DNA of 53,150 nucleotides, taken from an uncultured Lachnospiraceae bacterium (GTDB lineage: Bacteria > Bacillota > Clostridia > Lachnospirales > Lachnospiraceae). The stretch lies in the NCBI GenBank assembly GCA_910588815.1, contig CAJUQY010000017.1, positions 1 through 53,150 on the forward strand, written 5' to 3'. A model generated the notes under the pieces. It was not told the origin of the DNA and did no database searches. It saw only the letters and a list, made by a program, of their open reading frames with translations. This document shows positions 16,506 through 25,101 of the stretch, one piece after another; positions within the stretch are counted from its first letter, which is position 1; the number at the start of each line of letters is the position of its first letter. Made by a program: the position numbers and the translations under genes.

Positions 16506-17585
16506 ATGCGTCTTGCCATCATCAGTTTTACGGAGCGGGGAGGGCGCCTCGGCCGCCTGCTTGGGCAGTCCTTCCGGGAAAACGGCCATGAGGCGGATTC
16601 CTGTGAAAAGCGGTCGGGGACAGCGGGAGAGAGTCTCAGAGAGTGGACGTCCCGGGCCTTCGCGGCTTATGACGGATTGATTTTTGTGGGGGCCTGCGGA
16701 ATCGCTGTCCGGGCCATTGCGCCCTTTCTGAAGGATAAGTTCACAGATCCGGCCGTGGTGGTGCTGGACGAGGGCGCGAATTTTGCAGTCTCCCTCTTGT
16801 CGGGCCACGTGGGCGGCGCCAACGAGCTCTGCCGCCTTGCGGCGGCTTTTTCAGGGGCCGTTCCGGTCATCTCCACGGCTACGGATGTCAACGGCCTTTT
16901 TGCCGTGGACGTGTTTGCGAAAAAGAATCAGTTGGTTTTAAAGGACCGGAGGCTGGCGAAACTTGTCTCGGCGAGGCTTCTTTCCGGGGCGAGGATCCCC
17001 TTTTACAGTACCCGGCCTCTGGCGGATCAGGCGCCGGGGGAGCTGGCGGTTTTTGAAAGGGCAGAAGAATTTTTGCGGGAACCGGGCCTTAAAATCGCCG
17101 TGTCGGAGAGAATTCTGGCGGAGGAAAGGACGTTGGAGGGAAGACCGTCGGAGACAGACGGAATTTTGTATCTGGTGCCAAGGTCGGTGACTGTCGGCAT
17201 GGGCTGTAGGAGAGGGGCGGGAAAGGAAGCGCTCTCGGAGGCGCTTGACAGGGTGTTTTCGGATGCGGGGATTTTTCCGGAGGCCTTGGCGGGGGTGGCG
17301 ACCATTGAGAGGAAGAAGGATGAGGAAGGGCTGATTTTGCTGACAAAAAGCAGAAAGGTGCCGTTCCTCTGGTATACGGCAGAAGAACTTCTTGATGTCC
17401 CCGGGGAATTTTCCTGTTCGGATTTTGTAGAAAAGACGGTGGGTGTGGACTGCGTCTGTGAGCGGGCGGCAGTCCTCGGAAGCGGCGGCGGAAGTCTTCT
17501 GCTCCGGAAACAGGCGGCGGACGGTGTGACTCTGGCGGCAGCGAGAGGAGAGAAACCACTGAGGTTTGGAAGGGAGAAGGAATGA
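16506..17585 (+). CDS. cbiG: Cobalt-precorrin-5A hydrolase
   Basis: Opens the delta-lactone of cobalt-precorrin-5A and releases the two-carbon unit (acetaldehyde), the ring-contraction step special to the anaerobic route. The 359-residue protein shows the N-terminal and central domains (FVGACGIAVRAIAPFLKDKFTDPAVV, here cited in part: GACGIAVRAIAP, LLSGHVGGAN) and the C-terminal CbiG domain (VTVGMGCRRGAGKEAL, about 220-355). It starts 2 bp after cbiF and overlaps cbiH by ATGA. Confidence 0.94.
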   Translation: MRLAIISFTERGGRLGRLLGQSFRENGHEADSCEKRSGTAGESLREWTSRAFAAYDGLIFVGACGIAVRAIAPFLKDKFTDPAVVVLDEGANFAVSLLSGHVGGANELCRLAAAFSGAVPVISTATDVNGLFAVDVFAKKNQLVLKDRRLAKLVSARLLSGARIPFYSTRPLADQAPGELAVFERAEEFLREPGLKIAVSERILAEERTLEGRPSETDGILYLVPRSVTVGMGCRRGAGKEALSEALDRVFSDAGIFPEALAGVATIERKKDEEGLILLTKSRKVPFLWYTAEELLDVPGEFSCSDFVEKTVGVDCVCERAAVLGSGGGSLLLRKQAADGVTLAAARGEKPLRFGREKE

Positions 17586-18310
17586 GTGTTCTTTATGTGA
17601 TCGGGATCGGCCCCGGTGCTTATGAGAAGATGACCCTTGAGGCGGCGGAGGCTTTAAAGAGCTGTGACGTCATTGTCGGGTATACGGTTTATGTGGATCT
17701 GGTGAAGGAGCATTTCCCGGGGAAGGAATTTCTCACCACCCCCATGACCAAAGAGGTGGAGCGGTGTGAACTGGCATTTTCGGAGGCTGCGAAGGGGAGA
17801 CGGGTGGCCATGATCTGCAGCGGCGACGCGGGGGTTTATGGGATGAGCGGCCTCATGTGTGAAATCGGAGAGCGTTATCCGCAGGTGGAGCTTCGGCTGA
17901 TCGGCGGGGTGACGGCGGCCACGGGCGGGGCCCTGGTTCTCGGCGCTCCGCTGATTCATGATTTCGCAGTGATCAGCCTGAGCGACCTCTTAACGCCATG
18001 GGAAAAGATCGAGAAGCGGCTTTCCTTTGCGGCGGAAGCAGATTTTGTGATCTGCCTCTACAATCCGTCCAGCAGAAAGCGGAAAGATTATCTGCAAAAA
18101 GCCTGTGACCTGGTACTTAAGTATCAGAGCCCGGAGACGGTCTGCGGATATGTGAAAAATATCGGCAGGGAGGGAGAAGAGGGCCATGTGCTGTCTCTTT
18201 TGGAGCTCCGGGACACGCAGGCGGATATGTTTACGACGGTTTGGATCGGGAATTCTCAGACGAAACAGATCGGCGGGAAGATGGTGACGCCCAGGGGGTA
18301 TGCTCTGTGA
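17582..18310 (+). CDS. cbiH: Cobalt-precorrin-3 C17-methyltransferase
   Basis: SAM-dependent C17 methylation coupled to ring contraction. The 242-residue product opens YVIGIGPGAYEKMTLEA and has ICSGDAGVYGMSGL and VIGGVTAATGGA-like (LIGGVTAATGGA) segments plus LYNPSSRKRKDYL, typical of CbiH/CobJ without the extra C-terminal domain. It overlaps cbiG (ATGA, 17582-17585) and the next gene (GTGA, 18307-18310). Confidence 0.94.
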   Translation: MSVLYVIGIGPGAYEKMTLEAAEALKSCDVIVGYTVYVDLVKEHFPGKEFLTTPMTKEVERCELAFSEAAKGRRVAMICSGDAGVYGMSGLMCEIGERYPQVELRLIGGVTAATGGALVLGAPLIHDFAVISLSDLLTPWEKIEKRLSFAAEADFVICLYNPSSRKRKDYLQKACDLVLKYQSPETVCGYVKNIGREGEEGHVLSLLELRDTQADMFTTVWIGNSQTKQIGGKMVTPRGYAL

Positions 18311-20301
18311 AGCAGGTGTTGATTTTTGCGGGAACCACGGAGGGCAGAAAGCTCTCGGAGGAACTATATCAGGCGGCGGTCCCGGTGACGGTCTGTGTGG
18401 CGACGGAATATGGAGAAAGTCTTCTTCCGAAGGGGGAGGGGATCACTCGTCTGGCGGGGCGGCTGGATGCCTTGCAGATGGAAGCGTTGATGGAGGCGGG
18501 GGATTTTTCCTGCGTGGTAGACGCCACCCACCCATATGCGGCGGTGGTCTCGAAAAACATCAGGAGGGCCGCCGAAAAGACGGGACTTTCCTATCTCAGG
18601 CTCATCAGGGAGGAGCTTCAGGCAGAGCACGCAGGACAGGTTCACTTTGTGGAAAACATAGAGGAGGCCGTCCAGTTTCTTGCCTCCAGAGAGGGGAACA
18701 TCCTGGCTTCCACGGGCAGTAAGGAGCTTGCCTCCTATACGGCCCTTGAGGACTACAAAAGCCGGGTATTTGCCAGAGTCCTTTCCACGGAGGAATCGGT
18801 GCGGCTGGCCGGAAGCCTTGGCTTTGCCGGGAGAAATCTGATCTGTATGCAGGGGCCTTTTTCGGAGGAGCTCAACTATGCCACCATGAAGGAATACGGG
18901 ATTTCCTGGCTGGTGACAAAGGCTTCCGGGAAGGCAGGCGGATACGGGGAAAAGCTTCGGGCGGCAGAGCGGGCCAATGTGGGGGTGATTGTCATCGGCC
19001 GGCCAAAGGAGACAGGCGGGCTTTCGTTTTCTCAGGTAAAGCAGAGAGTGCTTGCCGATAATGGAAAGACATGCAGGGAAAAAAGAAAGGTATTTCTGGT
19101 TTCCGTCGGTCCCGGTGCCGCTTCTCTGATGACGGAGGAGGCCAGGCAGGCTTTTGGGGAATGTGACCAGATCATCGGGGCGGGAAGAATGCTGGAAGCA
19201 CTGAAGGCTTTTGGGAAGCCTTCGTTTTCCGCCTATAAAGAGACGGAGATTGTGGAGTTTCTGGAGGCCCACGAGGAAATCAGACGTCCTCTGGTGGCGT
19301 TTTCCGGTGATCTTGGCTTTTACAGCGGGGCAAAAAAGCTTCTTTTGCTGTTGCAGGAGCATAACTTTGATGCGGTTTGCCTGCCGGGGGTTTCTTCTCT
19401 CGTTTACCTGGCCGCCAGGACGGGAAAGTCCTGGGATCAGGCGAAACTTATGAGTGTTCACGGACGCTCGCAGAATCTGATCCGGGCGGTTCAGGAGGAA
19501 AAACGGGTCTTTGTGCTTCTGGGCGGCAAGGGAAGCGTGGAGGCTCTCTGCCGGGAGCTGCTCTATTACGGACTCTCAGAGGTGGATCTTGCCATCGGGG
19601 AGAATCTTTCCTATGAGACGGAACGGATTGTCTGCGGAAAGCCGGAGGAACTCTTGGAGAAGCACTTTGGCGGCCTCGTGGCGGCGATCCTTGAAAATCC
19701 AAAAGGAGGGAATGGCGTCGTCACCCACGGAATTGCCGACGAGGCTTTTATCCGCGGCGAGGTTCCCATGACAAAGTATGAGGTTCGCGCCGTATCCCTT
19801 TCCAGGCTGGAGCTTAAACGGGATTCAGTGGTCTATGATATCGGGGCCGGAACCGGTTCTGTCTCTGTGGAGGCGGCGCTTCAGGCATCGGAGGGAAGGG
19901 TCTATGCCATTGAGCGGAAGAGGGAGGCGGCGGAGCTGATTCTTAAGAACAAAAGGAAATTTGCCCTTTCTAACCTGGAGATCATTGAGGGGCTGGCCCC
20001 GGAGGCGTTTTCTGGCCTTCCGGCCCCGACCCATGCTTTTATCGGCGGCTCTGCCGGAAATCTGAGGGAGATTGTGGAGAGCCTTCTCGGGAAAAATCCC
20101 GGGGTGCGGGTGGTAATCAACGCCATTGCCCTGGAGACGGTGGCAGAGGCATCGTCTCTTCTTAAGGAGCTTCCGGTGGAGGGGGTGTCCGTCTCCCAGG
20201 TGATGGCTTCCAGAGGAAGGAAGCTTGGCGGTTATGAATTGATGGTGGGGATGAACCCGGTTTATGTGATCAGCTTCACCGGCAGGGAGGTGTGTCCATG
20301 A
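18307..20301 (+). CDS. CobK/CbiJ-CbiE-CbiT triple fusion (precorrin-6A reductase and precorrin-6Y methylase/decarboxylase)
   Basis: One 664-residue protein carries three consecutive pathway activities. Residues about 1-255 are the NAD(P)H-dependent precorrin-6A reductase (CobK/CbiJ; VKQVLIFAGTTEGRKL, VDATHPYA, TGSKEL). About 261-465 are CbiE, the C5-methyltransferase (VFLVSVGPGAASLMTEEA, FSGDLGFYSGA, LPGVSSLVYLA). About 478-664 are CbiT, the C15-methyltransferase/decarboxylase (GIADEAFIRGEVPMTK, then YDIGAGTGSVSVEAA). CbiE-CbiT fusions (CobL) are well known; adding CobK in front is less usual. The GTG at 18307 is chosen because it gives the canonical CobK start and a 4-bp overlap with cbiH. 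The following cbiA start overlaps its stop by ATGA. Confidence 0.92.
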   Translation: MKQVLIFAGTTEGRKLSEELYQAAVPVTVCVATEYGESLLPKGEGITRLAGRLDALQMEALMEAGDFSCVVDATHPYAAVVSKNIRRAAEKTGLSYLRLIREELQAEHAGQVHFVENIEEAVQFLASREGNILASTGSKELASYTALEDYKSRVFARVLSTEESVRLAGSLGFAGRNLICMQGPFSEELNYATMKEYGISWLVTKASGKAGGYGEKLRAAERANVGVIVIGRPKETGGLSFSQVKQRVLADNGKTCREKRKVFLVSVGPGAASLMTEEARQAFGECDQIIGAGRMLEALKAFGKPSFSAYKETEIVEFLEAHEEIRRPLVAFSGDLGFYSGAKKLLLLLQEHNFDAVCLPGVSSLVYLAARTGKSWDQAKLMSVHGRSQNLIRAVQEEKRVFVLLGGKGSVEALCRELLYYGLSEVDLAIGENLSYETERIVCGKPEELLEKHFGGLVAAILENPKGGNGVVTHGIADEAFIRGEVPMTKYEVRAVSLSRLELKRDSVVYDIGAGTGSVSVEAALQASEGRVYAIERKREAAELILKNKRKFALSNLEIIEGLAPEAFSGLPAPTHAFIGGSAGNLREIVESLLGKNPGVRVVINAIALETVAEASSLLKELPVEGVSVSQVMASRGRKLGGYELMVGMNPVYVISFTGREVCP

Positions 20302-21686
20302 CCGGGAATACGCCAAGGCTTCTTCTGGCGGCTTTAGGGAGCGGGAGCGGGAAGACAATGGTCACTTGCGGTCTCCTTTCAGCCTGGAAAGAGCAGGGGA
20401 GGAAGCTGGCGGCCTTTAAATGCGGACCGGATTATATTGACACCATGTTTCATAAAAAGGTCCTTGGTCTTACATCCGTCAATCTGGACAGCTTTTTTAC
20501 GGACCGGGAGACCCTCTGTTATCTTTTAGAGCGGGGAGCGGGGGACGCAGAGCTCTCTGTGATCGAGGGGGTCATGGGATATTTCGACGGTCTCGGCGGA
20601 ATTTCCCCGCGGGCTTCTACCTGTGAGGTGGCGGCCTGGACAGAGAGCCCGGTGGTGCTCATTGTAAACTGTCGGGGGATGAGCCGTTCGGTAATCCCTC
20701 TCATCAGGGGGGTTGTGGATTACGAGGAACAAAAGCAGATTCGCGGGGTGATCCTCAACCAGGTTTCTCCCATGCTGTATCCTCTCTTAAAGGAACAGAT
20801 TGAAAAGGAAACCCGGATCCGGGTCTATGGCTATGTACCGGTTCTTCCGGAGGGGCTTTTTGAGAGCAGGCACCTGGGCTTAAAAAGACCGGAGGAAACA
20901 GGAGACCTGGAAAGGCGCCTTGGGGAGCTTTCCGGAATCCTTTCGGAGACGGTGGAGCTTTCCGGGCTTTTTTCACTGGCAAAGACGGCGCCCGCATTGA
21001 AAGGGAAAAAGCCGGAGCTGCACCCGCTTTTTGGACAGGCCCCGGTGCAGGTGGCGGTGGCAAGAGATGCGGCCTTCGATTTTTATTATGAAGACAACCT
21101 GAGGCTTTTTCGAGAGCTGGGGGCGGGAATTTTGTATTTCAGCCCTTTGAGGGACAGGGAAGTACCAAAGGAGGCAGACGGACTTTTGCTCCCGGGCGGT
21201 TACCCGGAGCTTTCCGCGAAGGAACTCTCGGAAAATGTCTCGATGCGGGAATCGGTGAAGACGGCCATTTTGGGAGGGATCCCCTGCCTGGCGGAATGCG
21301 GCGGTTTCCTTTATCTGCATCAGACCCTGGAGGATATGGACGGAAAGGCCTGGCCCATGGCGGGAGTCCTGGACGGCCATGCCTTTCGAACGCCGAAGCT
21401 TGGCCGGTTCGGGTATGTGACTTTGACTGCCGGGGAGGATTCGATTCTCGGAAAGGCAGGAAGCCGGTTTGCGGCCCACGAATTCCATTACTGGGACAGC
21501 ACGGAAAACGGGGAGGCTTTTCTGGCAGAGAAGCCCACCGGAAACCGAAGCTGGCGGTGTATGGTCAACCGCAATAATCTGCTTGCCGGCTTCCCTCATT
21601 TTTACTATTATGGAAATACGGAGGCGGCGGAGCATTTTCTGGCGGCCTGCAGAAGGTATCAGGAGACAAAAGGGATAGAAGGATGA
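20298..21686 (+). CDS. cbiA: Cobyrinate a,c-diamide synthase
   Basis: ATP- and glutamine-dependent amidation of the a and c carboxylates of (cobalt-)cobyrinic acid. The 462-residue protein has the N-terminal dethiobiotin-synthetase-like ATP site (ALGSGSGKTMVTCGLL, KCGPDYIDTMFH) and a C-terminal class I-like amidotransferase domain with the nucleophile in LAECGGFLYL. ATG 20298 overlaps the CbiT stop; the in-frame GTG at 20292 is an alternative. Next gene overlaps by ATGA. Confidence 0.95.
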   Translation: MTGNTPRLLLAALGSGSGKTMVTCGLLSAWKEQGRKLAAFKCGPDYIDTMFHKKVLGLTSVNLDSFFTDRETLCYLLERGAGDAELSVIEGVMGYFDGLGGISPRASTCEVAAWTESPVVLIVNCRGMSRSVIPLIRGVVDYEEQKQIRGVILNQVSPMLYPLLKEQIEKETRIRVYGYVPVLPEGLFESRHLGLKRPEETGDLERRLGELSGILSETVELSGLFSLAKTAPALKGKKPELHPLFGQAPVQVAVARDAAFDFYYEDNLRLFRELGAGILYFSPLRDREVPKEADGLLLPGGYPELSAKELSENVSMRESVKTAILGGIPCLAECGGFLYLHQTLEDMDGKAWPMAGVLDGHAFRTPKLGRFGYVTLTAGEDSILGKAGSRFAAHEFHYWDSTENGEAFLAEKPTGNRSWRCMVNRNNLLAGFPHFYYYGNTEAAEHFLAACRRYQETKGIEG

Positions 21687-22174
21687 AAGTTATCAGTAAA
21701 CAGAAAAACAGCAGAATGTGTTTCATTTGCGGAATGGACAACCCTATCGGCTTAAAGGCTCAGTTTTACAATATGGAGGACGGAAGTGTTATGACGAGGT
21801 TCCTCTATAAAGAGGAGCATCAGAGCTTTCCGGGGAGGGTCCACGGGGGGCTGATCGCGACTATTCTGGATGAATTGGGATTTCGGGCGCTGTGGACCAA
21901 GGGAAATGAAGACATTTTCGGGGTCACTATGTCCATGGAAGTCAAATACCGGAAGCCGGTGCCTTATGGAGAAGGGCTGACCGGAAGGGGGATCGTAATC
22001 AAGGAAAACGCAAAATTTGCCACGATGCAGACAGAGATTTTTGCCCCGGGGGGAGTGCTGCTTGCCGAGGGAATGCTTCATTATTTGAAGCTGCCGGTGG
22101 GAAGGATTTCGGAAGGGGCGGATCCCCACGAGGAAATGTGCTATCTGATTGAGGACCACGTAAAAGATTTATAG
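21683..22174 (+). CDS. PaaI-family hotdog thioesterase
   Basis: Hotdog-fold protein of 163 residues. It has the CFICGMDNPIGL opening seen in one PaaI subgroup and the substrate-site block HGGLIATILDELG. Such enzymes hydrolyse acyl-CoA thioesters; the substrate is unknown. It overlaps cbiA by ATGA and lies 86 bp before cobT, so it is embedded in the B12 run although thioesterase activity has no known step in the pathway. Candidate roles (inference): housekeeping of acyl-CoA in B12-dependent metabolism, or simple hitchhiking. Confidence 0.82.
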   Translation: MKVISKQKNSRMCFICGMDNPIGLKAQFYNMEDGSVMTRFLYKEEHQSFPGRVHGGLIATILDELGFRALWTKGNEDIFGVTMSMEVKYRKPVPYGEGLTGRGIVIKENAKFATMQTEIFAPGGVLLAEGMLHYLKLPVGRISEGADPHEEMCYLIEDHVKDL

Positions 22175-22260
22175 CAAAATGACAGGAATTGTTTCTTTCG
22201 AGTGCTCTGAGGGCAGCTAAGAGGAAAAGGAAAGGATTTCCGGAGAAGGGAGCGGATGAG

Positions 22261-23382
22261 GTGGAGAACAGACTTGCAGAGCTTGAGGAGCGGCTTGAGG
22301 AGCGGCTTTCCCTGGTGACAGGATTAGAGGAACGGGTGATGGAACAGACAGAGAGAAGGTGGGATTCCATTGCGAAGCCTTTAAAGAGCCTGGGGCTTTT
22401 GGAGCAGAATCTGACGAAGATTACAGGGATTGTCGGGAGTGAGAAGCCGCAGATAGGGAAACGGGCACTCATTGCCATGTGTGCGGACAACGGTGTGGTG
22501 GCAGAAGGGGTGACCCAGACCGGCATGGAGGTGACAGCCATTGTGGCGCGGAACATGGCGGAGGGCGCCACGACGGTGACAGTCATGGCGGAGGCGGCCG
22601 GAGTGGATGTGTTTCCGGTGGATATCGGCATGGTGACGGAGGGAAGCTGTATTTTGGGGATCCCGGAAGAGAAGGAGGATCTTGTGCCGAGGACGCTCCT
22701 TGGGCGGAAGGTGGCCCACGGGACCAGGAATTTTGCCGAAGGTCCTGCCATGAGCCGGGAAGAGGCGCTTCGGGCGATTCTTACGGGGCTGGAGATTGCC
22801 GGGCGGCTAAAGGCCCAGGGCTATGATATTCTGGCTACCGGGGAGATGGGGATCGGAAACACGACCACCAGCAGCGCAGTGGCGGCGGCCCTCCTTTCTG
22901 AACCGGTGGAAAAGATGACCGGAAAGGGAGCCGGGCTTTCCCATGAGGGGCTGCTGAAAAAGATTGCGGTGATCAGGCAGTCCCTTCAGGACTTAAAGCC
23001 GGATAAAGAAGATCCTTTGGACGTTCTCTGCAAGGTGGGAGGCTTTGATATCGCCGGACTGGCCGGAGTATTTTTGGGAGGGGCCGTTTATCGGATCCCC
23101 GTGCTTTTGGACGGCTTTATTTCCAGCGTGGCTGCCCTTCTGGCAGTTCGGATTTTGCCGGGGGCAAAGGATTTCATGCTGGCGACCCATGTTTCCAAAG
23201 AACCGGCGGGGGGACTGGTCTTAGATACCCTGGGGTTAAAGCCCATGCTCTGCTGTGAGATGTGCCTGGGGGAGGGAACCGGGGCCATGGCCGGGCTTTC
23301 TGTCCTGGATATGGGATTCGCCGTTTATCATTCGATGGCCACCTTTGACGAGATCCAGGTGGAGCAGTATCAGCCACTGTGA
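22261..23382 (+). CDS. cobT: Nicotinate-nucleotide--dimethylbenzimidazole phosphoribosyltransferase
   Basis: Activates the lower-ligand base as alpha-ribazole phosphate for nucleotide loop assembly. The 373-residue product has DSIAKPLKSLGLLE near residue 35, CADNGVVAEGVTQTG and GEMGIGNTTTSSA. The GTG at 22261 is chosen: AAGGGAG lies 8 bases upstream and about 33 residues precede DSIAKP, as in the family. The frame opens earlier at TTG 22189 without a clear site. Which lower base is used cannot be told here; no bza or bluB gene is in the window. Confidence 0.92.
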   Translation: MENRLAELEERLEERLSLVTGLEERVMEQTERRWDSIAKPLKSLGLLEQNLTKITGIVGSEKPQIGKRALIAMCADNGVVAEGVTQTGMEVTAIVARNMAEGATTVTVMAEAAGVDVFPVDIGMVTEGSCILGIPEEKEDLVPRTLLGRKVAHGTRNFAEGPAMSREEALRAILTGLEIAGRLKAQGYDILATGEMGIGNTTTSSAVAAALLSEPVEKMTGKGAGLSHEGLLKKIAVIRQSLQDLKPDKEDPLDVLCKVGGFDIAGLAGVFLGGAVYRIPVLLDGFISSVAALLAVRILPGAKDFMLATHVSKEPAGGLVLDTLGLKPMLCCEMCLGEGTGAMAGLSVLDMGFAVYHSMATFDEIQVEQYQPL

Positions 23383-23392
23383 GGAGGCGGCC

Positions 23393-23953
23393 ATGCTTAT
23401 AACAGTAACAGGCGGCAGCGGCAGCGGGAAGTCAGAGTTTGCGGAAAATCTGCTGCTTCAGCTGGACGGGGACGGTTCCTCCCACCGGATCTATGTGGCC
23501 ACCATGGAGCCCTTTGGCGAGGAGGGGGGAAAACGGATCCGCCGGCACAGGGAGCTTCGGAAGGGCAAGGGCTTTGAGACGGTGGAATGCTACCGGAATC
23601 TGAGGGCTCTGAGGCTTCCGGAGAAAGACGGGAAGCGTCCTTCTGTTTTGCTGGAATGCATGTCAAACCTGACGGCCAACGAGCTTTATGGGGAGGGATC
23701 GGCGGACCTTGAAAAAGCCGGAGAGCGGGCGGAACGGGAGATTATGGCCGGAATGGAGCAGCTTCTTTCCCAGGCAGAGCGGCTTGTGGTGGTGACGGGA
23801 GAAGTCTTTTCCGACGGGATTTCTTATGATTCCTCCACAGAACACTATCTCAGGCTCCTGGGGCAGATCAACCGGAGGCTGGCCCTCCATTCCGACGTAT
23901 TCGTGGAGGTGGTCTGCTCCATCCCCCTGTATCACAAAGGAGGCCCTTTATGA
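23393..23953 (+). CDS. cobU: Bifunctional adenosylcobinamide kinase/adenosylcobinamide-phosphate guanylyltransferase
   Basis: Phosphorylates adenosylcobinamide and transfers GMP to give adenosylcobinamide-GDP. The 186-residue protein has the P-loop TGGSGSGKSEFAE near the start and RIRRHRELRKGK, where H52 corresponds to the guanylylated histidine of the family. ATG 23393 follows GAGGAGG; the frame extends upstream into cobT but those residues are not homologous. Overlaps cobS by ATGA. Confidence 0.92.
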   Translation: MLITVTGGSGSGKSEFAENLLLQLDGDGSSHRIYVATMEPFGEEGGKRIRRHRELRKGKGFETVECYRNLRALRLPEKDGKRPSVLLECMSNLTANELYGEGSADLEKAGERAEREIMAGMEQLLSQAERLVVVTGEVFSDGISYDSSTEHYLRLLGQINRRLALHSDVFVEVVCSIPLYHKGGPL

Positions 23954-24705
23954 TCAATTCGTTTTTGCTGGCATTTGCCATGTATTCCAGGATTCCGGTG
24001 CCGAGGGCAGACTGGGCAAAGGAAAGGATGAAGTATGTCATGTGCTTTTTTCCTCTGATCGGCCTGGTGATCGGGGCACTTATCTATGGCTTTTCCAGAC
24101 TTTGTGCCTATGCCGGGTTTCCGGAGCTTTTTCGGGCCGCGGGACTCCTCCTGATTCCGCTCCTGGTGACGGGCGGAATCCACATGGACGGTTTTTTGGA
24201 CACAATTGACGCTCTTTCCTCCCACCAGACCAGGGAAAAGAAGCTGGAAATTCTAAAGGATTCCCACACAGGGGCGTTCGCTATTATTTTCGGAGGTGTA
24301 TATCTGGTGGCCTCCCTCGGGATCTGGAGCGGGCTTTCCGGGCGGGCTTTGGAGGTGAGTGCCCTGTCCTTTGTGTTTTCCAGAGGGCTTTCCGGTTTTT
24401 CGGTGGTGACATTTCGAAATGCCAGAGGAAGCGGAATGCTGGCTGTCTTTTCCGACGGAGCCGAGAAGCAGATCACCCGGGTGGTCCTGGTGCTCTACAT
24501 GCTCCTTGCAGGGGGAGGAATGGTTGCCCTTTCCCCCAGGCTTGGAGGGGCGGCGGTTCTTATGGGCGTGCTGGTGTTTGCGTATTACCGGTACAAGTCC
24601 TACAAGGAATTTGGCGGCATTACCGGAGATCTGGCCGGGTGGTTTCTGGAGCTTTGTGAACTCTTTATGGGGCTTTCGGTGGTACTTGCAGACGGTTTGT
24701 GGTAG
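23950..24705 (+). CDS. cobS: Adenosylcobinamide-GDP ribazoletransferase (cobalamin synthase)
   Basis: Integral membrane enzyme joining adenosylcobinamide-GDP with alpha-ribazole (phosphate) to complete the coenzyme. The 251-residue product has YSRIPVP-like opening (MYSRIPVPRADW) and the acidic motif HMDGFLDTIDALSS, plus several hydrophobic segments. Translationally coupled to cobU through ATGA. Ends 17 bp before the mini CobU-like gene. Confidence 0.94.
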   Translation: MINSFLLAFAMYSRIPVPRADWAKERMKYVMCFFPLIGLVIGALIYGFSRLCAYAGFPELFRAAGLLLIPLLVTGGIHMDGFLDTIDALSSHQTREKKLEILKDSHTGAFAIIFGGVYLVASLGIWSGLSGRALEVSALSFVFSRGLSGFSVVTFRNARGSGMLAVFSDGAEKQITRVVLVLYMLLAGGGMVALSPRLGGAAVLMGVLVFAYYRYKSYKEFGGITGDLAGWFLELCELFMGLSVVLADGLW

Positions 24706-24722
24706 AATGGAGGAGATGGCCG

Positions 24723-25067
24723 GTGATTTTGATTGTGGGCGGCGCGTATCAGGGAAAAGGAGAGCTGGCCCTTAAGCTGGCGGGAGGAGACAGGGAGCGG
24801 ATCGTCTTCAATGTCCATGAGCGGATTCAGGCAGGACTCCGTGCCGGGAAGACAAGGGAAGAGATGGAGGCGGAGCTCCTTTTGGAGGCTTCCTCAAAGG
24901 AAGAAAAGATTCTGACGGCGGATGAGGTGGGCTGTGGAATCGTGCCGGTGGATGCCGGACTCAGGGAGTATCGGGAGGTCACCGGGCGGATTCTATGTGT
25001 GCTTGCGAAAGAGGCGAGGGAAGTTTACCGGATGACGGCCGGGCTCCCGATACAGATTAAGGGGTAA
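24723..25067 (+). CDS. Mini CobU-like P-loop protein
   Basis: A 114-residue protein resembling a shortened CobU. It opens VILIVGGAYQGKGELALKL, a P-loop in the CobU position, and ends with VDAGLREYREVTGRILCVLA, which resembles the CobU C-terminus. The middle is missing, including the RxxHR block that carries the guanylylated histidine, so full CobU activity is unlikely. The GTG at 24723 is chosen because GGAGG lies 9 bases before it; the frame also opens at GTG 24699 inside cobS. It may be a kinase-only relative, a partner of CobU or a shrinking duplicate. Confidence 0.65.
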   Translation: MILIVGGAYQGKGELALKLAGGDRERIVFNVHERIQAGLRAGKTREEMEAELLLEASSKEEKILTADEVGCGIVPVDAGLREYREVTGRILCVLAKEAREVYRMTAGLPIQIKG

Positions 25068-25101
25068 AAGAGAGGGGCTCTTATATCCAATGGAGAAGAG
25101 A

